Shown here: piece by piece, positions 13,201 to 23,948 of the stretch
Layout: every line of letters begins with the position of its first letter
Position numbering within the stretch: position 1 is the first letter of the stretch
NCBI GenBank assembly: GCA_013420905.1
Contig: JAAXNY010000011.1
Location: forward strand, 2,604,001 to 2,668,000
Length of the DNA: 64,000 bases
From: Collybia mongolica
Taxonomy: Eukaryota > Basidiomycota > Agaricomycetes > Agaricales > Clitocybaceae
Direction of reading: 5' to 3'
The notes under the pieces: model-generated
What the model was told of the DNA's origin: nothing
Databases searched by the model: none
Seen by the model: the letters and a program-made list of their open reading frames with translations, nothing else
Made by a program: the position numbers and the translations under genes

Positions 13201-14130
13201 TACACGCCCAGCCTCGGCGAACTTGTCCCACGCGGTCTTGAAGATGGTGGCTATCCGTTCAGTAACATGGTCTATTCCCTCAGCTGACGGTTCCTCCGGC
13301 AGCTCAATGGAGTCTAGGTTAAACCCACTCATCTCGAGAAAATCACTTTCCTCTTCCGATTTGGGCTTAATGCGTTTCTTCCCCTCCATGACTTCGTGTC
13401 TAATGGGGAGGACTGTGGTAAGCGGTCTGTGGTCCGAGGCTCCCGCCTCCCCCACACGGACTTCTGCTTGATACGTCCTTGTGTCTTCAAGAAACACAAG
13501 GTCTAAGATTGATTCTCTGAGTTCGTTGTTACGTGGGATATGTGTAGTCACCCTGGCGGGCGGCCCAACTCTCTCGAGACCGATGTCTTGTGTCACCTCC
13601 AGTAGGGAGGTGGCCTTCGGGTTGTTGTCGATCACTTCGGGGTCCCATAACGGGGACGGGCAGTTAAAATCACCACCCATATAGCCCACGTCACGGAATC
13701 TGTCCCGGTGATCGGATATGTGTCTGATGGTGGTTCCCTTGGCATCAGAGTATACGTTGACTATCGTTTTCGGGCCACCAGGGCCCTTTAGCGAAATTGC
13801 AATGATGTCTCTATGAGAGACAATGTCTGGTCTCAACGCAGGCTTAGCGGGCCGGAGCCTGTTGTGCACGTACGTGAGGACACGCGGTCGGGCATTTACA
13901 TCAATGCCCGGGGGGGAGAAGCACGTCCACTCCGGGTGGGTCGGCCCCCCGATTACCGGGGCGCCTTCCTTCGCCGTGAGTGACGCAGTGTGTCTAACGA
14001 CTTTCCAGGGGGGTTCCTGGATTAATAGAATGTCCCACTTAAGTTTTTCGGACTCAAGGAGCGATTCAAGCCAAAGTGTATTCTTTGCTACATTCTGACA
14101 GTATATGCGCGCTCTAAACAACTTATTCAT
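10285..14130 (-). CDS. LINE ORF2: endonuclease / reverse transcriptase / RNase H polyprotein, 1281 aa
   Basis: One uninterrupted frame starts at ATG 14130. The N-terminal APE-type endonuclease shows LLIQEPPW, GGDFNCPSPLWD, SILDLVF and ASDHRPL. The central reverse transcriptase shows SYRPIVLLNTLGKLIEK, FDLAQYFPSINH (catalytic Asp), GLGQGSALSPILSAL and YVDDG (catalytic Asp pair). An RNase H domain follows near residues 990-1150 (ICDGS, DDAEACAIS, FSDSVNA). A C-terminal CDCGLGKETVEHVFRYC matches the CCHC motif usual in such elements. It should nick the target DNA, copy the element RNA and degrade the hybrid in the nucleus. All recognisable catalytic motifs are present, so it is potentially active. 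Confidence 0.95.
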   Translation of the reverse strand: MNKLFRARIYCQNVAKNTLWLESLLESEKLKWDILLIQEPPWKVVRHTASLTAKEGAPVIGGPTHPEWTCFSPPGIDVNARPRVLTYVHNRLRPAKPALRPDIVSHRDIIAISLKGPGGPKTIVNVYSDAKGTTIRHISDHRDRFRDVGYMGGDFNCPSPLWDPEVIDNNPKATSLLEVTQDIGLERVGPPARVTTHIPRNNELRESILDLVFLEDTRTYQAEVRVGEAGASDHRPLTTVLPIRHEVMEGKKRIKPKSEEESDFLEMSGFNLDSIELPEEPSAEGIDHVTERIATIFKTAWDKFAEAGRVSARSKPWWNATCTEAKEMAMFTNERDDWRTLKRVTRQAKRVFFDERIEEVSHTTKRPWDLMNWVGPRKTPAAVTINHNGNPCNTNKELWDAIHSTFNSAHDRPTNMAEMGDQWKAPETRGWTKFSLKEMRDALQGTSNSSAPGPDNITWRHLKRLLVGPEAQAIIVWLANACLSCGHWPEHFKASRTVIIPKPGKATYDTPKSYRPIVLLNTLGKLIEKMLSTRLQFEAQAAGVLHPNQFGGVRQNSTEDAGVLLTHIVREGWTRGVKTSVVAFDLAQYFPSINHEVKINILEGQGFAPEIVAFFWSYLVGRKTRYVWGDDESPPFDSSVGLGQGSALSPILSALILAILMKEFYRWNENESDLISYVDDGTIISQSKTWENNNAMLKRAYNIIFLMTRAMGLILEHAKSEGFHFSLLKSDDNPTIDLGHAPYTGATPLKPGILWRYLGFYFDRALSFKKHVEMYANKALTSSRALLALGNSARGLRPVHKRTLYRACVLPIATYGCRLWNVDGARIKGHLEALRKMQRKAALWITGNFRTTPKGAPETLAGLPPIHLHIRKLVERSHYRVRTLAKSHAVRNLIDGQAHLSVSRMSDAKRRRIKSGIMDSFARLKECSDDASPVFPLAQPGSRLLDWAAERVEIRPSPPPKEEKEKRKTAFADFGRVLTHRINEAKLNPKRVAIICDGSVPWSEDLQATSAWRVWSDGTLYSGLAPCGNVTSDDAEACAISKGVDEAFGVPNLDIRKIDVFSDSVNAINLVIDPTHHTAHKWAANVLAKLAYWLTVKPDASITLHHTPKACGVREHILAHEAASTAEVPHGEVKHTSLAKARADAVLRMTDAWSELAKQKSYIGAHFLPLHEGSKQLLPSHLKGGTWIGKVSTSTSDTARLARALTGHAPIGAYRQRFLKEKETYDCDCGLGKETVEHVFRYCPLYQRKTRPGRELTLVWVSNFLHDNPAAFGVFREPRLE

Positions 14131-16242
14131 TAATGACTAGTTTGCTGAGCGTGGAGATGACGCTCTCCAGCTCGGGGACGGGGTCCTAGAGGTGGGGAAG
14201 CGCCAGTGAGCTTACTAAGGGGGACGATGATGGCGTCACCTACTTTGACAGATTTATACTTAGCCAGGATCCACCCGGCGTTGTATCTCTTCTTCCAGAA
14301 GGGGCAGTCCCTCGAATCCGACAGGTGACCAGCGGTTCGACAGTTGATGCACCTGTCTGGGTGGGGGCACGGCTCGTTACCTGGTGTAGCCGCGATAGGT
14401 GGTTTCGCGTTCGGCTGTGCTTTGCAGCACGAGGCCAGTACGCGATGGAAGTTCTTGGCGTGGTTGCCACCACACTTCTGACAGTGGATGCTTTTGGAAG
14501 GGCAAGCCGCCGCCGTAGAGCGGTGCCCGTACCTCCAACAGCGGTTGCACAGGGGCGCCCCAACTCTGGGGGTCGCCTCTGCGAAGCGGAGCCTATGGGT
14601 CCCCCACTGGAATGAGGTTCCCTTGAGCGCTTTAAGATTCAACCCGCCCCGCGAGTCGTATATCTCAAAGAAGAGGTACGCGTTAGACGCGTGACCGGAA
14701 GCTTTCACTACTCTGGGCGGGACAGAGTGGTAGAATCGGAGAGCCTTTCTCTGTTCGGCATTACACCGTTGAAGCAGGACGTTGAGTGCGTCTTGCCCAG
14801 AGATAGGGATTGGTTTGCCATTCTCCCCCAGCTTGGGTTCGAGGCCGTAAAAGGGGAAGTCAGCGACCATCATAGAGGATCTGGACGAGCCAGCCTCCAC
14901 GTAGATCGTGGCATCCTTGACTTCGGTCTGTCCCGCGTTCCACTGGAACCAGCGGTGGATGACCTTGATGTCGGCCTTGGACGGGATGTTGTCAGCTGTG
15001 ATAGTAATGCTACCAAGTGACTGCTCCTCGTGTAGGATCCGGAGTTTGGACTGTGCCTTTGTGAGGGCGTCAGTCAGGGGAGCGCAGCATGGTTTGAGAT
15101 CCCATGGGACTGCAGGAGAAGCGAACACTGTCATCGCTTTGCGTGACAGGCCGTGGGTGGTGGACTTGCGCTTGTTAGGAGCGCTAGGACCGGCTGTTTT
15201 TGGTGTGAGCAGCTCGCTCGCACCCATGACCTGATTCGGGTTTGAGTACGGGAAGGCCTGGGCCAACCTGACTAAACTCTCCTCATGCTGAGTGGTCCTG
15301 GCTTTCTTTTGGTTGGAAGGGCCGGGGGCCAGCGGAGGGGCACCTGCTACTTGCGAATATAGCGGGGCCGGCGGCGCATACATCCCATTCCTGAAAGGAT
15401 TATTGTCGGGGTTACGTCGTTTGGTTTGCTGGAACGTGCCGGGGCGTCGAGCGCCGGCGGGGTCCGAGCCGCAATGAGCGAAAGACCGGTGCCTTGATGG
15501 GTTAGGCAGCTGGCCGGGAGGGACTTTAGGAGGAGGGAACTTGGCGTGGTGGGCCTGGCGTTCCTCCGCAAGGGCAGTGCGAATGGAGGTCGCAACACTT
15601 TCCATGAACGTCCATGTCGAGGACTGGGGGTCCAAGCCACGGAGAGAGTTCCTGACAAACCCATGTTTGACCAGGCTACGGATCAGATGACCTGAGGCCT
15701 CAACGAGACCATCAGATTCTGATGTGTTCCACATCTTTCCATTTTGCGCACCAAATTCAAGGAAGGAGGTGATCACGCGCGCTGAGGAAGCAGCGGATTC
15801 GGTGTCAGAGGTCCAAGTCTTTGGATCGCGACGGAATTGGAAGGAGTATTGCAAGTTAGCATCATCCCCTTCAGCAAATGCATCCGTGGGGATGCCTGAG
15901 ACATCAATCATCTCGGCATCGTCCGTGGGTGCGGCAGCGCAGCCTTTGCCCTTGGCGGTCCGCTTAACAGTAGAGTCTGCGTTATCAGCAGCCTTGAGTT
16001 CAGGGTCCCCCTCCTCGTCGCTCCCGGCGGGAGAGGGGTGGACAGATGAGAAGTTAGCCCTACTGGGCTTCGTCCTCTGAATGCGTAGAGCCCGTTCCAG
16101 AGATTGTCTAGAGTAGCTAATAGCGGGGGATGGAGATTTCGACGGGGGAGGTCGGAAGACGGTGGCAGGGTCGACCGTCCCTGAGCCCCCGGGGGGGGTC
16201 GGGAGGGTTAAGGGGTTTATCTTTAGAGCGAGAGGCAGGCAT
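14130..16242 (-). CDS. LINE ORF1: gag-like RNA-binding protein with zinc knuckles (N-terminal frame interrupted)
   Basis: A long open frame ends at TAA 14132-14130. The RNA-binding part has three Cys/His clusters: CNRCWRYGHRSTAAAC (CX2CX4HX5C), CQKCGGNH, and CINCRTAGHLSDSRDC (CX2CX4HX6C). The only plausible start near the 5' end, ATG 16242-16240 (MPASRSKDKPLN), is in a different frame from the body. The two frames meet at a run of eight C followed by five G on the coding strand (16198-16186). One base fewer in the C run would join them, so this copy either carries a 1-nt indel, uses frameshifting, or has a sequencing error there. The frame open upstream of the run lacks its own ATG. ORF1 proteins of this type bind element RNA in a ribonucleoprotein particle. 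Confidence 0.85.
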
Positions 16243-16356
16243 ACAGCGCAAGAAAGGGTGGGAGCGGGTGGGCTCAACCAGGGAGTAACGGCAGTTTGCA
16301 ACTTTACTACGTGTCTAACCTCCTACCAGGTGGTGGTAAGAGATCAAGAAGAGATG

Positions 16357-16371
16357 CTAAGTTCCGGATTC
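16357..16371. repeat. Right target-site duplication of the LINE
   Basis: Identical 15-bp copy of 9795-9809 at the 5' boundary of the element. Confidence 0.95.
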
Positions 16372-17421
16372 GTACCAACGATCTATAAGTATAACAATCA
16401 CGTGCTTTGACAGTCATCTGATCGTGACCACGATCGCCATCCATCAATTCTCCTCTTCACGTTCAACGCTCTCTCACCCACAAAAAACTTGAAAAAACCC
16501 CGAAAAATGTCGAATACACTACAACTCAGAACGAAAATTAGTAAATCTCCCTTGAACAATGACAAAATGGCGCAGCTTGCCGGATCTTAGCCCCCAAAGC
16601 TCAGAAATCCAGACTTCAGTTCAACACCAACCTAAATTCTAGTTCCAGCCCGCGCTCAGCAGAATTCGTGTACTGATAATCAAGAAGTAGAAAATGAGCT
16701 TATCGATGGGTCCGACATATCTGATCTGGCAAGATTACGACCAACCTTGGCCAGGAATCCGCGAGGGAGCTGCAGCAAATCTTTGGCAGGGCAGGTGCAT
16801 CCACTCAGCGAAATCTTCGGATATACAAGACTGCGGTGCAGCGGGGTATGCGAATAGATACCGTGTGCAACCCATGCTATTGCTTCCCAACCTCATCGGA
16901 ACCGCCTGCTAATCTGTGTCTGGCGTCATGCAAGATCAAACCACACTTGATTATCACATTCAAACCGGAGATTCTCTTCTTCTGGAGTCTCTTTCTTCCC
17001 CGCTACCCCAGAACACATTTGCCATTGTTCCCCCACACATTATCCGAGGTTAACAGGCACCTCACTGAATTTGATCGGTCACGCCACCATCGCTATTGAC
17101 TTTTTGACTTGGAGAAGATGCCAAGGATTTCAGGTTGTGCGTTGCAACCTACAGGCGCGGTATTTCTGCGTCCGTGATGCTATTAGAAGGTAGGTAATCG
17201 GCCACTTGATCATCGGGGATCGCACACGCTGGACGGGCAAGACGCGCCATGGATCTTCTGACTATCTCTTGACATTACCGCCCAAGACATTTGCCACAGG
17301 CGGCCCGGCTGCGTTCCATCGGTGTCATGAATAAATGTTGAATTTGCAAGCCAAAAAGGTACGCTCAAAATTTGTATTTAATCGGGCTCGACTGTCGAAC
17401 GAGTAACTTAAACACCCCATC
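16372..17421. other. Intergenic: right flank of the LINE and upstream region of the AA9 gene
   Basis: No supported gene. Short open frames around 16694-17099 show no family resemblance. Confidence 0.5.
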
Positions 17422-18731
17422 ATGTTTAAACACGCAGTCGCACTTGCAGTCACTCTCCTCAGTGTAGCCTCCTCGGTCAAGGCACACGGCTACGTACAGG
17501 AAGTTACCCTGGGATCTACAAAGTACTCAGGATACCTTCCGTACCAAGACCCGTGAGTACCCTTCCTACCAGCCCCCACGTTGTTTTTTCCTGACCGCGT
17601 TTCTAAGATACTACAACCCAGTTCCTCAGAGAATCATTCGCAAGATTCCAGGAAATGGTAATTTTTTGTTTCCAAAAATCGGATCGAAAGTGGCTCTGAT
17701 ATTTTGTTTCCTATCAGGTCCGGTTGAAGATCTTTCACTTATGGAGTGCGTATCCGTCAATTGAAATATCATGCCCGACATTGATATCCTTTTTTAGCGT
17801 TCAATGCAATGGATGGTCAGCCGGTGGCTCCAGTTACGACACGGCACCAGCGCCAATCTACGGCACAGTCGCAGCCGGCTCTCAAGTCAAGCTGAACTGG
17901 ACGCAATGGCCGGACAGCCACAAGGGCCCGATGATCACCTACATGGCCCGCGCCCCCTCCGACATCACGAAGTGGAACCCCGGAAGAGCGTAAGCAGTCT
18001 GAAATTTTCACACCTGAACTAAACCAACCACTCTTTTTTTCATTTAGCGCGGTGTGGTTCAAGGTCCACGAGTCGGGCAAGGACTCTGCCGGAAAATGGG
18101 CCGCCACCGATCTTCTCTATGCGTCCAACCACATCTACACATTCACCATCCCCCCCAAGCTCAAGGCTGGACAGTACATCATCAGGCACGAGATGTAAGT
18201 GATCAGATCTGTCGTATGCTTTCTATTTATTGACGACATGATTTCCAGTATTGCCCTGCACTCGGGTTCGACAATCCATCTCTTACTCAAATGTTCGTGC
18301 TGACCACCACTTAGCATACTCGTACCCTGGCGCACAGGTATACCCTAGCTGCATCCAGGTCCAGGTGACTGGTTCGGGAAGTGCTCTTCCCACTTCTTTC
18401 GTCTCGTTCCCGGGTGCCTACAGTGGCTTCACTCCAGGTCCGTACAGTATTCTAAAGAACTAAAGAAGCCGGACTGATCATTTTTGAAACTAGGCATTAC
18501 CTATGACGTTTACACCAGTGCGTATCACTCCCATGCCTCTTCATTAATCACGATGCTCATATGCTACTACAGACACTGGCGTAAGTTTGACATTAATAAT
18601 CTTATTAAGTGGTGCTTATCATGACTACAGAGCTACCCCATCCCAGGCCCAGCCGTGTAAGTCATCATGTAAACTCATCTCTGATGTATCTGACTAAAGC
18701 GTTTTTTGGCAGCTGGACCGGTGGAAACTAA
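17422..18731 (+). CDS. AA9 lytic polysaccharide monooxygenase, 11 exons, about 254 aa
   Basis: Exons are 17422-17552, 17608-17657, 17718-17745, 17798-17989, 18048-18194, 18249-18265, 18315-18437, 18494-18517, 18573-18580, 18631-18656 and 18713-18731; they sum to 765 nt in frame. A 21-residue signal peptide (ending SSVKA) precedes the mature N-terminal His (HGYVQ), which with the His of DSHKGPMITYMA should form the copper histidine brace. The axial Tyr lies in GAQVYPSCIQVQ with the usual preceding Gln. AVWFKVHE and the C-terminal SYPIPGPAVWTGGN are typical of the family. No CBM1 follows. AA9 enzymes cleave cellulose or hemicellulose oxidatively outside the cell. The eight small 3' exons are normal for basidiomycete AA9 genes. 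Confidence 0.95.
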
Positions 18732-19021
18732 TGGGACTCTACTACGATATGTTTCATATTTTATCAGTTTTCTGGTCGTACATCAATCGTACAAAAATGG
18801 AATGTCGATGAACCATCTAAGCCTTCCGCTTTGTTAAGCCCCTCACCAAACTATGAACACACGTTATATTGTCTGCAGGGTCTGTCGCAGGCTTCAAGTA
18901 CAAAGTTAGAAGACCTTGTACGACACTCCCATGAAACGGATTGTACGTCGGTAACATTATCATACCGTAACAATTGCAACAAGATATATTACAAAATTGA
19001 GCTTGCTTTCGATCCGCCCAA
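18732..19021. other. Intergenic between convergent AA9 and GH78 genes
   Basis: 290 bp between the stop codons of the AA9 (+) and rhamnosidase (-) genes, containing only shared 3' flanks. Confidence 0.6.
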
Positions 19022-22000
19022 TCATTTCGCTACTGAACTGAAAGAGTATGTTCCTGAACCTACGCTTACTTGTGTGCCTTGACCATTGGTCCCCATGATT
19101 CTTATACCTCCGTCCGACGGCACAGGCTTTCCACCCTCTAAGACTTGTGCACCCGGGATAGTAACCGTAGCAGTAACGCCGACTGGCACACCGACATCAA
19201 CATTGACGGCCCCCCCACTGTTTGTCCAGTCGACAGTGAGGTTTCCAAATGGTGTGAGCATCCAGGCGTGGGCTGAATTCAAGAAGCCTGTAAGGACAGG
19301 AGCGATGTTAACTTTTTCGAATGCGACTGAGGCCGCTTGAATGCCGGCCATGTGCTTGTATAACCAGTCTTCAAAGGTTCCAAGGAAAAGCTGTTCATAT
19401 CGTCAGTGATGTACCGACGGAGGATTCAAGAGCAAGACTGACATGGTCACGCGACCGTGCTTCCAAGGCCCAGTGCTCCCACTGCGACACGAAGTTAGTT
19501 CTCGCTGGCGTGTAAAAAAAGTGCACAAACCATTGTGTTTGCTCCGTTTGAAATCCAGAATCCCCAGCTCGGGAATGTAGTTTGTTGCGATAGTGCAAAC
19601 GCTACATCAGCATGACCATGATCAGAGAGAACAGGTAGGATGTATTTCGTGCCGAGGGCCCCTGTGTTGAGATGGGTATTTCGGGAGACGACGTCCTGAG
19701 CAATACTATCGGCTACGACCTGGGCTGTGGTTGCATCGGGAGTAAGACCGAACGCAAGAGCTAATAGATTATGCGTTTGACGATAACCACTGTCGCCGCT
19801 TCCTACATAGTGTCCAGCGCTTCTGTTTAAGAATGCTTGGTTAAAAGCGTTTTTAACGTTCGTAGCCTGAGAACTGAATGTGGAGGCATCAGCTGCTTTA
19901 TTGAGAACAGTGGCAACTTGATTCATCGTGGTCAACATCTGGTATCTGAAACGACAGTTTAAGTCAAGGTTAGAAATTTATAGGTCAGGTGTACTTACAG
20001 ATATGCCGTAGCTGACACACGGAGATCCTCAGGTGGGTTGCCGCCGGCAGGACTGGTTTCCGGGGTGACCCAATCTCCCAAGCCCGTCGAAGCAATATTA
20101 TTTGGTGATCGGGCGAGTTCAAAGGCGACATAATTTTTCATGCTGTCGTAATGGTCCTCGAGAACCCGCCTATCACCACGGTATTGGTAAAGCCACCAGG
20201 GTATGAAAATGAAAGCGGAGCTACGAAATTTGTCAATACAGGGACAGTGTAAGCATTTAGAATATAACACTGACTGCCAGGTTGGCGAATGGTTGTTAGC
20301 GCCCCACCCACTGTCCGGTGCGATGACTCCAGGAGGCCCCGATCCATTGGGCCTACTTTCAGCAAGATCGCGAGCATATTTAGCCAACAAATTCTCTGCG
20401 TTGAAGTTGGAAAGGAACATTTCCTGAACACGGAGTCAGTCTTGCCTGCTCTTCGAAGTGGGATTGACTCACAGTGCCCAACATAGCGTCACCCGACCAA
20501 CCATTTTTCTCGAAGGTTGGACAGTCCTCAGGTATACTATGAACATTATTGAGCATAGTGAAAGTCGAGGCTCTGTGCATCTTGTTTAGCAAGTCATTTG
20601 AAGATTGGAACCCGCCACGCGGCTGTAAATCATCATGGACAACTCTGCCAAGGATGTCGGCGGCTGTGGGGGGTGTAGAGCTCGGCCAGCCTTCTATCTG
20701 CACGTATTGATACCCTTTATAACTGAACTTGGGCTCAAAGATTTCTGGGCTTCCAGTTCCAGCAAGCCAAAACCGATCTATGTAAAATATCAGATCGTAG
20801 GGTCCGTCAGAGATCATGTTTCGGCTCACCTGTTTGGAAGTTATTGGCATAGTAATGGCTAGTATCCTCGAAAATCAGTGTTCCGTCGGCCTTGGAAAAA
20901 CAATGAGTTTGATATCTAAAGTGGCATTTGCTTTACATTACCTTCAATTTTTCGCCGAAATGGATTGTGAGCATGGACTTTTTGGGGCCCGTAACAGTAA
21001 TACGTGCCCATCCAGCAACTACGCGTTCGAAAGCAGCTACGAAAATCCCCTTGACGGGCTGAGTGACAGACACTGGGGTCATGGTTTGTACTATGCGAGT
21101 CGGTGGCTGGCGCTGATTCACAAGGACGCCTTTAGGACCCCCCATCAATTGGGCACTGCTCCAACCAGTGGTGGTAAACCCAGCCCGGTCGAAGCCTGGT
21201 TGCGCAAAACTCGCTGTAGATCTGGAGGTGAGCGACAAGCCATGATACCACTAGTTGAAGCTCACCATCATAATTCTCGCCACCAAATACGTCGTCCAGC
21301 CGGGTTGGGCCCTCGATGACTTGCCACGTTGCGTCGGACACTACACGAGTAGTGGTTCCATCAGTAAACCCTATTGATAGCACTGCCCTCAGCGCAGGTT
21401 CCCCGTGCCACGACGCAGTATTCCAATTCCAAACACTCCCTTGCGTTGAGCCGTAATGGCTTCTGCCGAGTTCGACGCCAATAGCGTTTGCACCGGACTT
21501 GAGCTTCGAAGTGACGTCTAAAGAGACGTATTGCATTTGTGTGTCGTATTTGGTAAAGCCTGGTGTAAGGACGTGGTCTGAAGCAGGTACTCCATTGACG
21601 GAGATACTCGCATATCCGCCGGCGGAGTAATGGAGTCGAGCGAATGATATCGTTTTCGAGATCGTAAACTCTTTTCGAAGGAGTGGGGCGGGATGCTCGC
21701 CGAGTGCGTCTGATGCGGAAACGGTACCCCAAGGGCTAACACCGTTCTTTCCAAGAGTTGTGGCCGCAGCCCAACTTGAATCATCCGTTGACGGCAGCTC
21801 AAAGCCGCTAGGGACAGTTTTCGACACCTTCCAACTAGAGTCTGAAAAGATGCTACTTGTAGAACCATCTGTGTATGTTATCTGAATGGCGGCCAGAAGC
21901 CCTGCGGGGGATTCACCACCACTTGTCACATCTGGAAGATTATTGCCCTGAACGGCGAACACCGTTGAGGCCCCTGAAAGAGCAACTGTAAATGGCCGTG

Positions 22001-23296
22001 CTGATTTCCACGCATCTGTCTGGTTGGGAGATGAACCGACTAAAGCACCATTAACATAGAACGTAAAGCCATCATCGACAGTCAGAAGGACAAAGGCCGA
22101 TTTGACTGTTTTCCCGCTAGGTGTGGGAAATGTTTTCCGGAATGCGCGTGGCTGGGCCGGAGCATTCGGAGAGGCTGTCTCCGAAGACCAAATCCACGTG
22201 GAATCGGCTAAACTAACTGTGGGGGCTGTGTCTGTAAGGACGGCCACCTGCGTACCCCATGGGCCTGAACCATACTTAGAAATAACCGTGGCAGCAGCCC
22301 ATTGAGAGTCGTCAAGGGATGGAGATTGAAAATTGGTCGGGATGGATTTGATCGACCGCCAGCTAACATCTGAAGTCACGATAGATGTCGTTCCGTCGGA
22401 AAATGTGATCTGAATAGCGGCGAGGACACCTGCAGGTCCAGCTCCTCCCGTACCAACTTCAGGCAAATTGGTACCTCGAATTGCGAAGAGATTCGATCCA
22501 GACGCCAGAGGGACAGTGAATTTTTGAGCGGTCTTCCAAACATCTACAGTGGTTGGGGAGCTTCCCACTAAGTTTCCGTTGACATAGAACGAGAAGCGGT
22601 CGTCGACAGTGAGTAGAACCAAAGCAGACGTCGCCACTTTTCCACTAGGTGAGGTGAAAGTTTTGCGAAATGCACGATCTTCGGCAGGTGCGTTCGGTGC
22701 GCCAGTTTCGGAAGTCCAAATCCACGAAGCTGAGCGGAATGCCGATACAAGGGCGTCGGGAAGCCCTTGAGTGGGTTTTCCAATCCACAAACTAGAGCCC
22801 CAGTCACTTGAGGCAAGCATTCCTGTTGTGAACTCGGATGATGCGGACGCTAACCCAGCGGGCGTCGCGATGTTGATACTCCAGAAATATCTTGTGTCTG
22901 ATGACAGGGCCGGACCAGCATACTCGATGAGATATGGTTTGGAGGACGTCACGACCCCGCTGTTCCACACATCACTACTGCCTGCCTGTGACTTCGATAC
23001 CAGAATCTGATAGGAAGTTTGCGCAATTCCGCGCTGAGTTGAACTAATAATCCAGGAAAAGCGGGGTTTGACGTCAATTCCGACAGGCGCAACTTTATTT
23101 TCAACCTGAAGCGATGATAAAGTGATGGCTGCGTCTTTGCGATCTTCAGCTATGCACAGATCATCTGGAGTTCATAACGCACTGGCCACAAGGATTTCAC
23201 AGAAACAGACGAAAGCTAACAATAGACATCTCAAGTTTCCTGCTTATCGCATCAGACTATGCATCTCTCGGCAAGCACGGACGTACCTTTCAGCAT
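19022..23296 (-). CDS. GH78 alpha-L-rhamnosidase, secreted, 11 exons, about 1254 aa
   Basis: Exons (minus): 23296-23287, 23239-23201, 23149-21266, 21213-20942, 20890-20830, 20777-20473, 20423-20275, 20220-19999, 19945-19531, 19481-19443 and 19390-19022; 3765 nt, in frame. The junction after exon 2 has two acceptors 21 nt apart. A signal peptide (LRCLLLAFVCF) precedes an Fn3-like N-domain (RFSWIISSTQRG). Two tandem copies of one module follow at about residues 158-310 and 327-480 (SWIWTSE, AFRKTF, VDDRFSFYVNGNLVGSS), then the rhamnosidase N-domain proper (SVNGVPASDHVLTPGFTKYD). In the catalytic alpha/alpha barrel, DCPTFEKNGWSGD carries the expected acidic residues including the general acid, and NGANTM-WEHW, formed across an intron, carries the likely catalytic base Glu. 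It should release terminal alpha-L-rhamnose from pectic or glycoside substrates outside the cell. The duplicated modules are unusual. Confidence 0.92.
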
Positions 23297-23948
23297 GGAT
23301 GTGGGTCTGATAGGGGGGCGCGTTCAAGCGGGACTATAACGATCCGCATCTTTTCGTCCTTCATTTATGAAAGCAATGCTCATCACGCGGCAGTCCTAGA
23401 CCACGATGGTATCAGGTCCCGTGGAAGAGTCGCCTATTTGCATCCTGAGGAACACCAGCCATCGACAAGGAAATGGAAGCCTTTTGGAGTCATTTGGCAG
23501 TGGACCTTGTGGCGAGAAGGGTGAGAAGTATTAGTGCCACGTTTGTCAGCAGCAGAGAAAGGTGGGCACGGTCACGGTCTGCCAGCTCTGCATGATGGTA
23601 TGTTTATAGATCACCCCAAGAATAATCTATAGCGATACCGGGATTTGTTGTCACGTATAGCATATACATAGTTTGGACTGAGAGTGGGCTGCCTTCCCGA
23701 TTTTGGCGCACGGACCATTATCAACACGATCCGGTTTCCATTCCAACTACCCTGGACAAATCCCCCAATACTAGCAGCTATGGTTCACAATCTTGAGGCG
23801 ATGATATACAGTAATGCCACAACATATGAATACAAAAGAAAATGCTACCTAGTCTCCAAAGTGCTGTTGATCATGATCTATGCATCACCAGTTAGTGGCC
23901 ATTCATATCCAATCCGGCCTCTTCTCTTCACCAACAAGAGTAATCCTG
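23297..23948. other. Intergenic, 0.65 kb
   Basis: Promoter region of the GH78 gene and 3' flank of the next minus-strand gene. No coding pattern was recognised. Confidence 0.5.

Larger units (their letters stand above)
9810..16356 (-). mobile_element. Full-length Tad-like non-LTR retrotransposon (LINE), 6547 bp
   Basis: The element reads on the minus strand. Its 5' end is at 16356 and its 3' end at 9810, where a 14-nt A tail (T9810-T9823 on the plus strand) abuts the target-site duplication. It carries a gag-like ORF1 with CCHC knuckles and an ORF2 with AP-endonuclease, reverse transcriptase and RNase H domains, overlapping by one base. The 5' leader is short and the 3' UTR is about 460 nt. 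The intact ORF2, clean poly-A tail and perfect duplication point to a recent insertion by target-primed reverse transcription. The EN-RT-RNaseH order with a C-terminal CCHC motif fits the Tad group of fungal LINEs; this clade placement is from memory of the family, not from a tree. Confidence 0.93.

Noticed and set aside
14240..15664. Long open frames on the plus strand and in other frames across the LINE
   Set aside because: They are shadows of the GC-rich ORF1 and ORF2 coding sequence on the minus strand.
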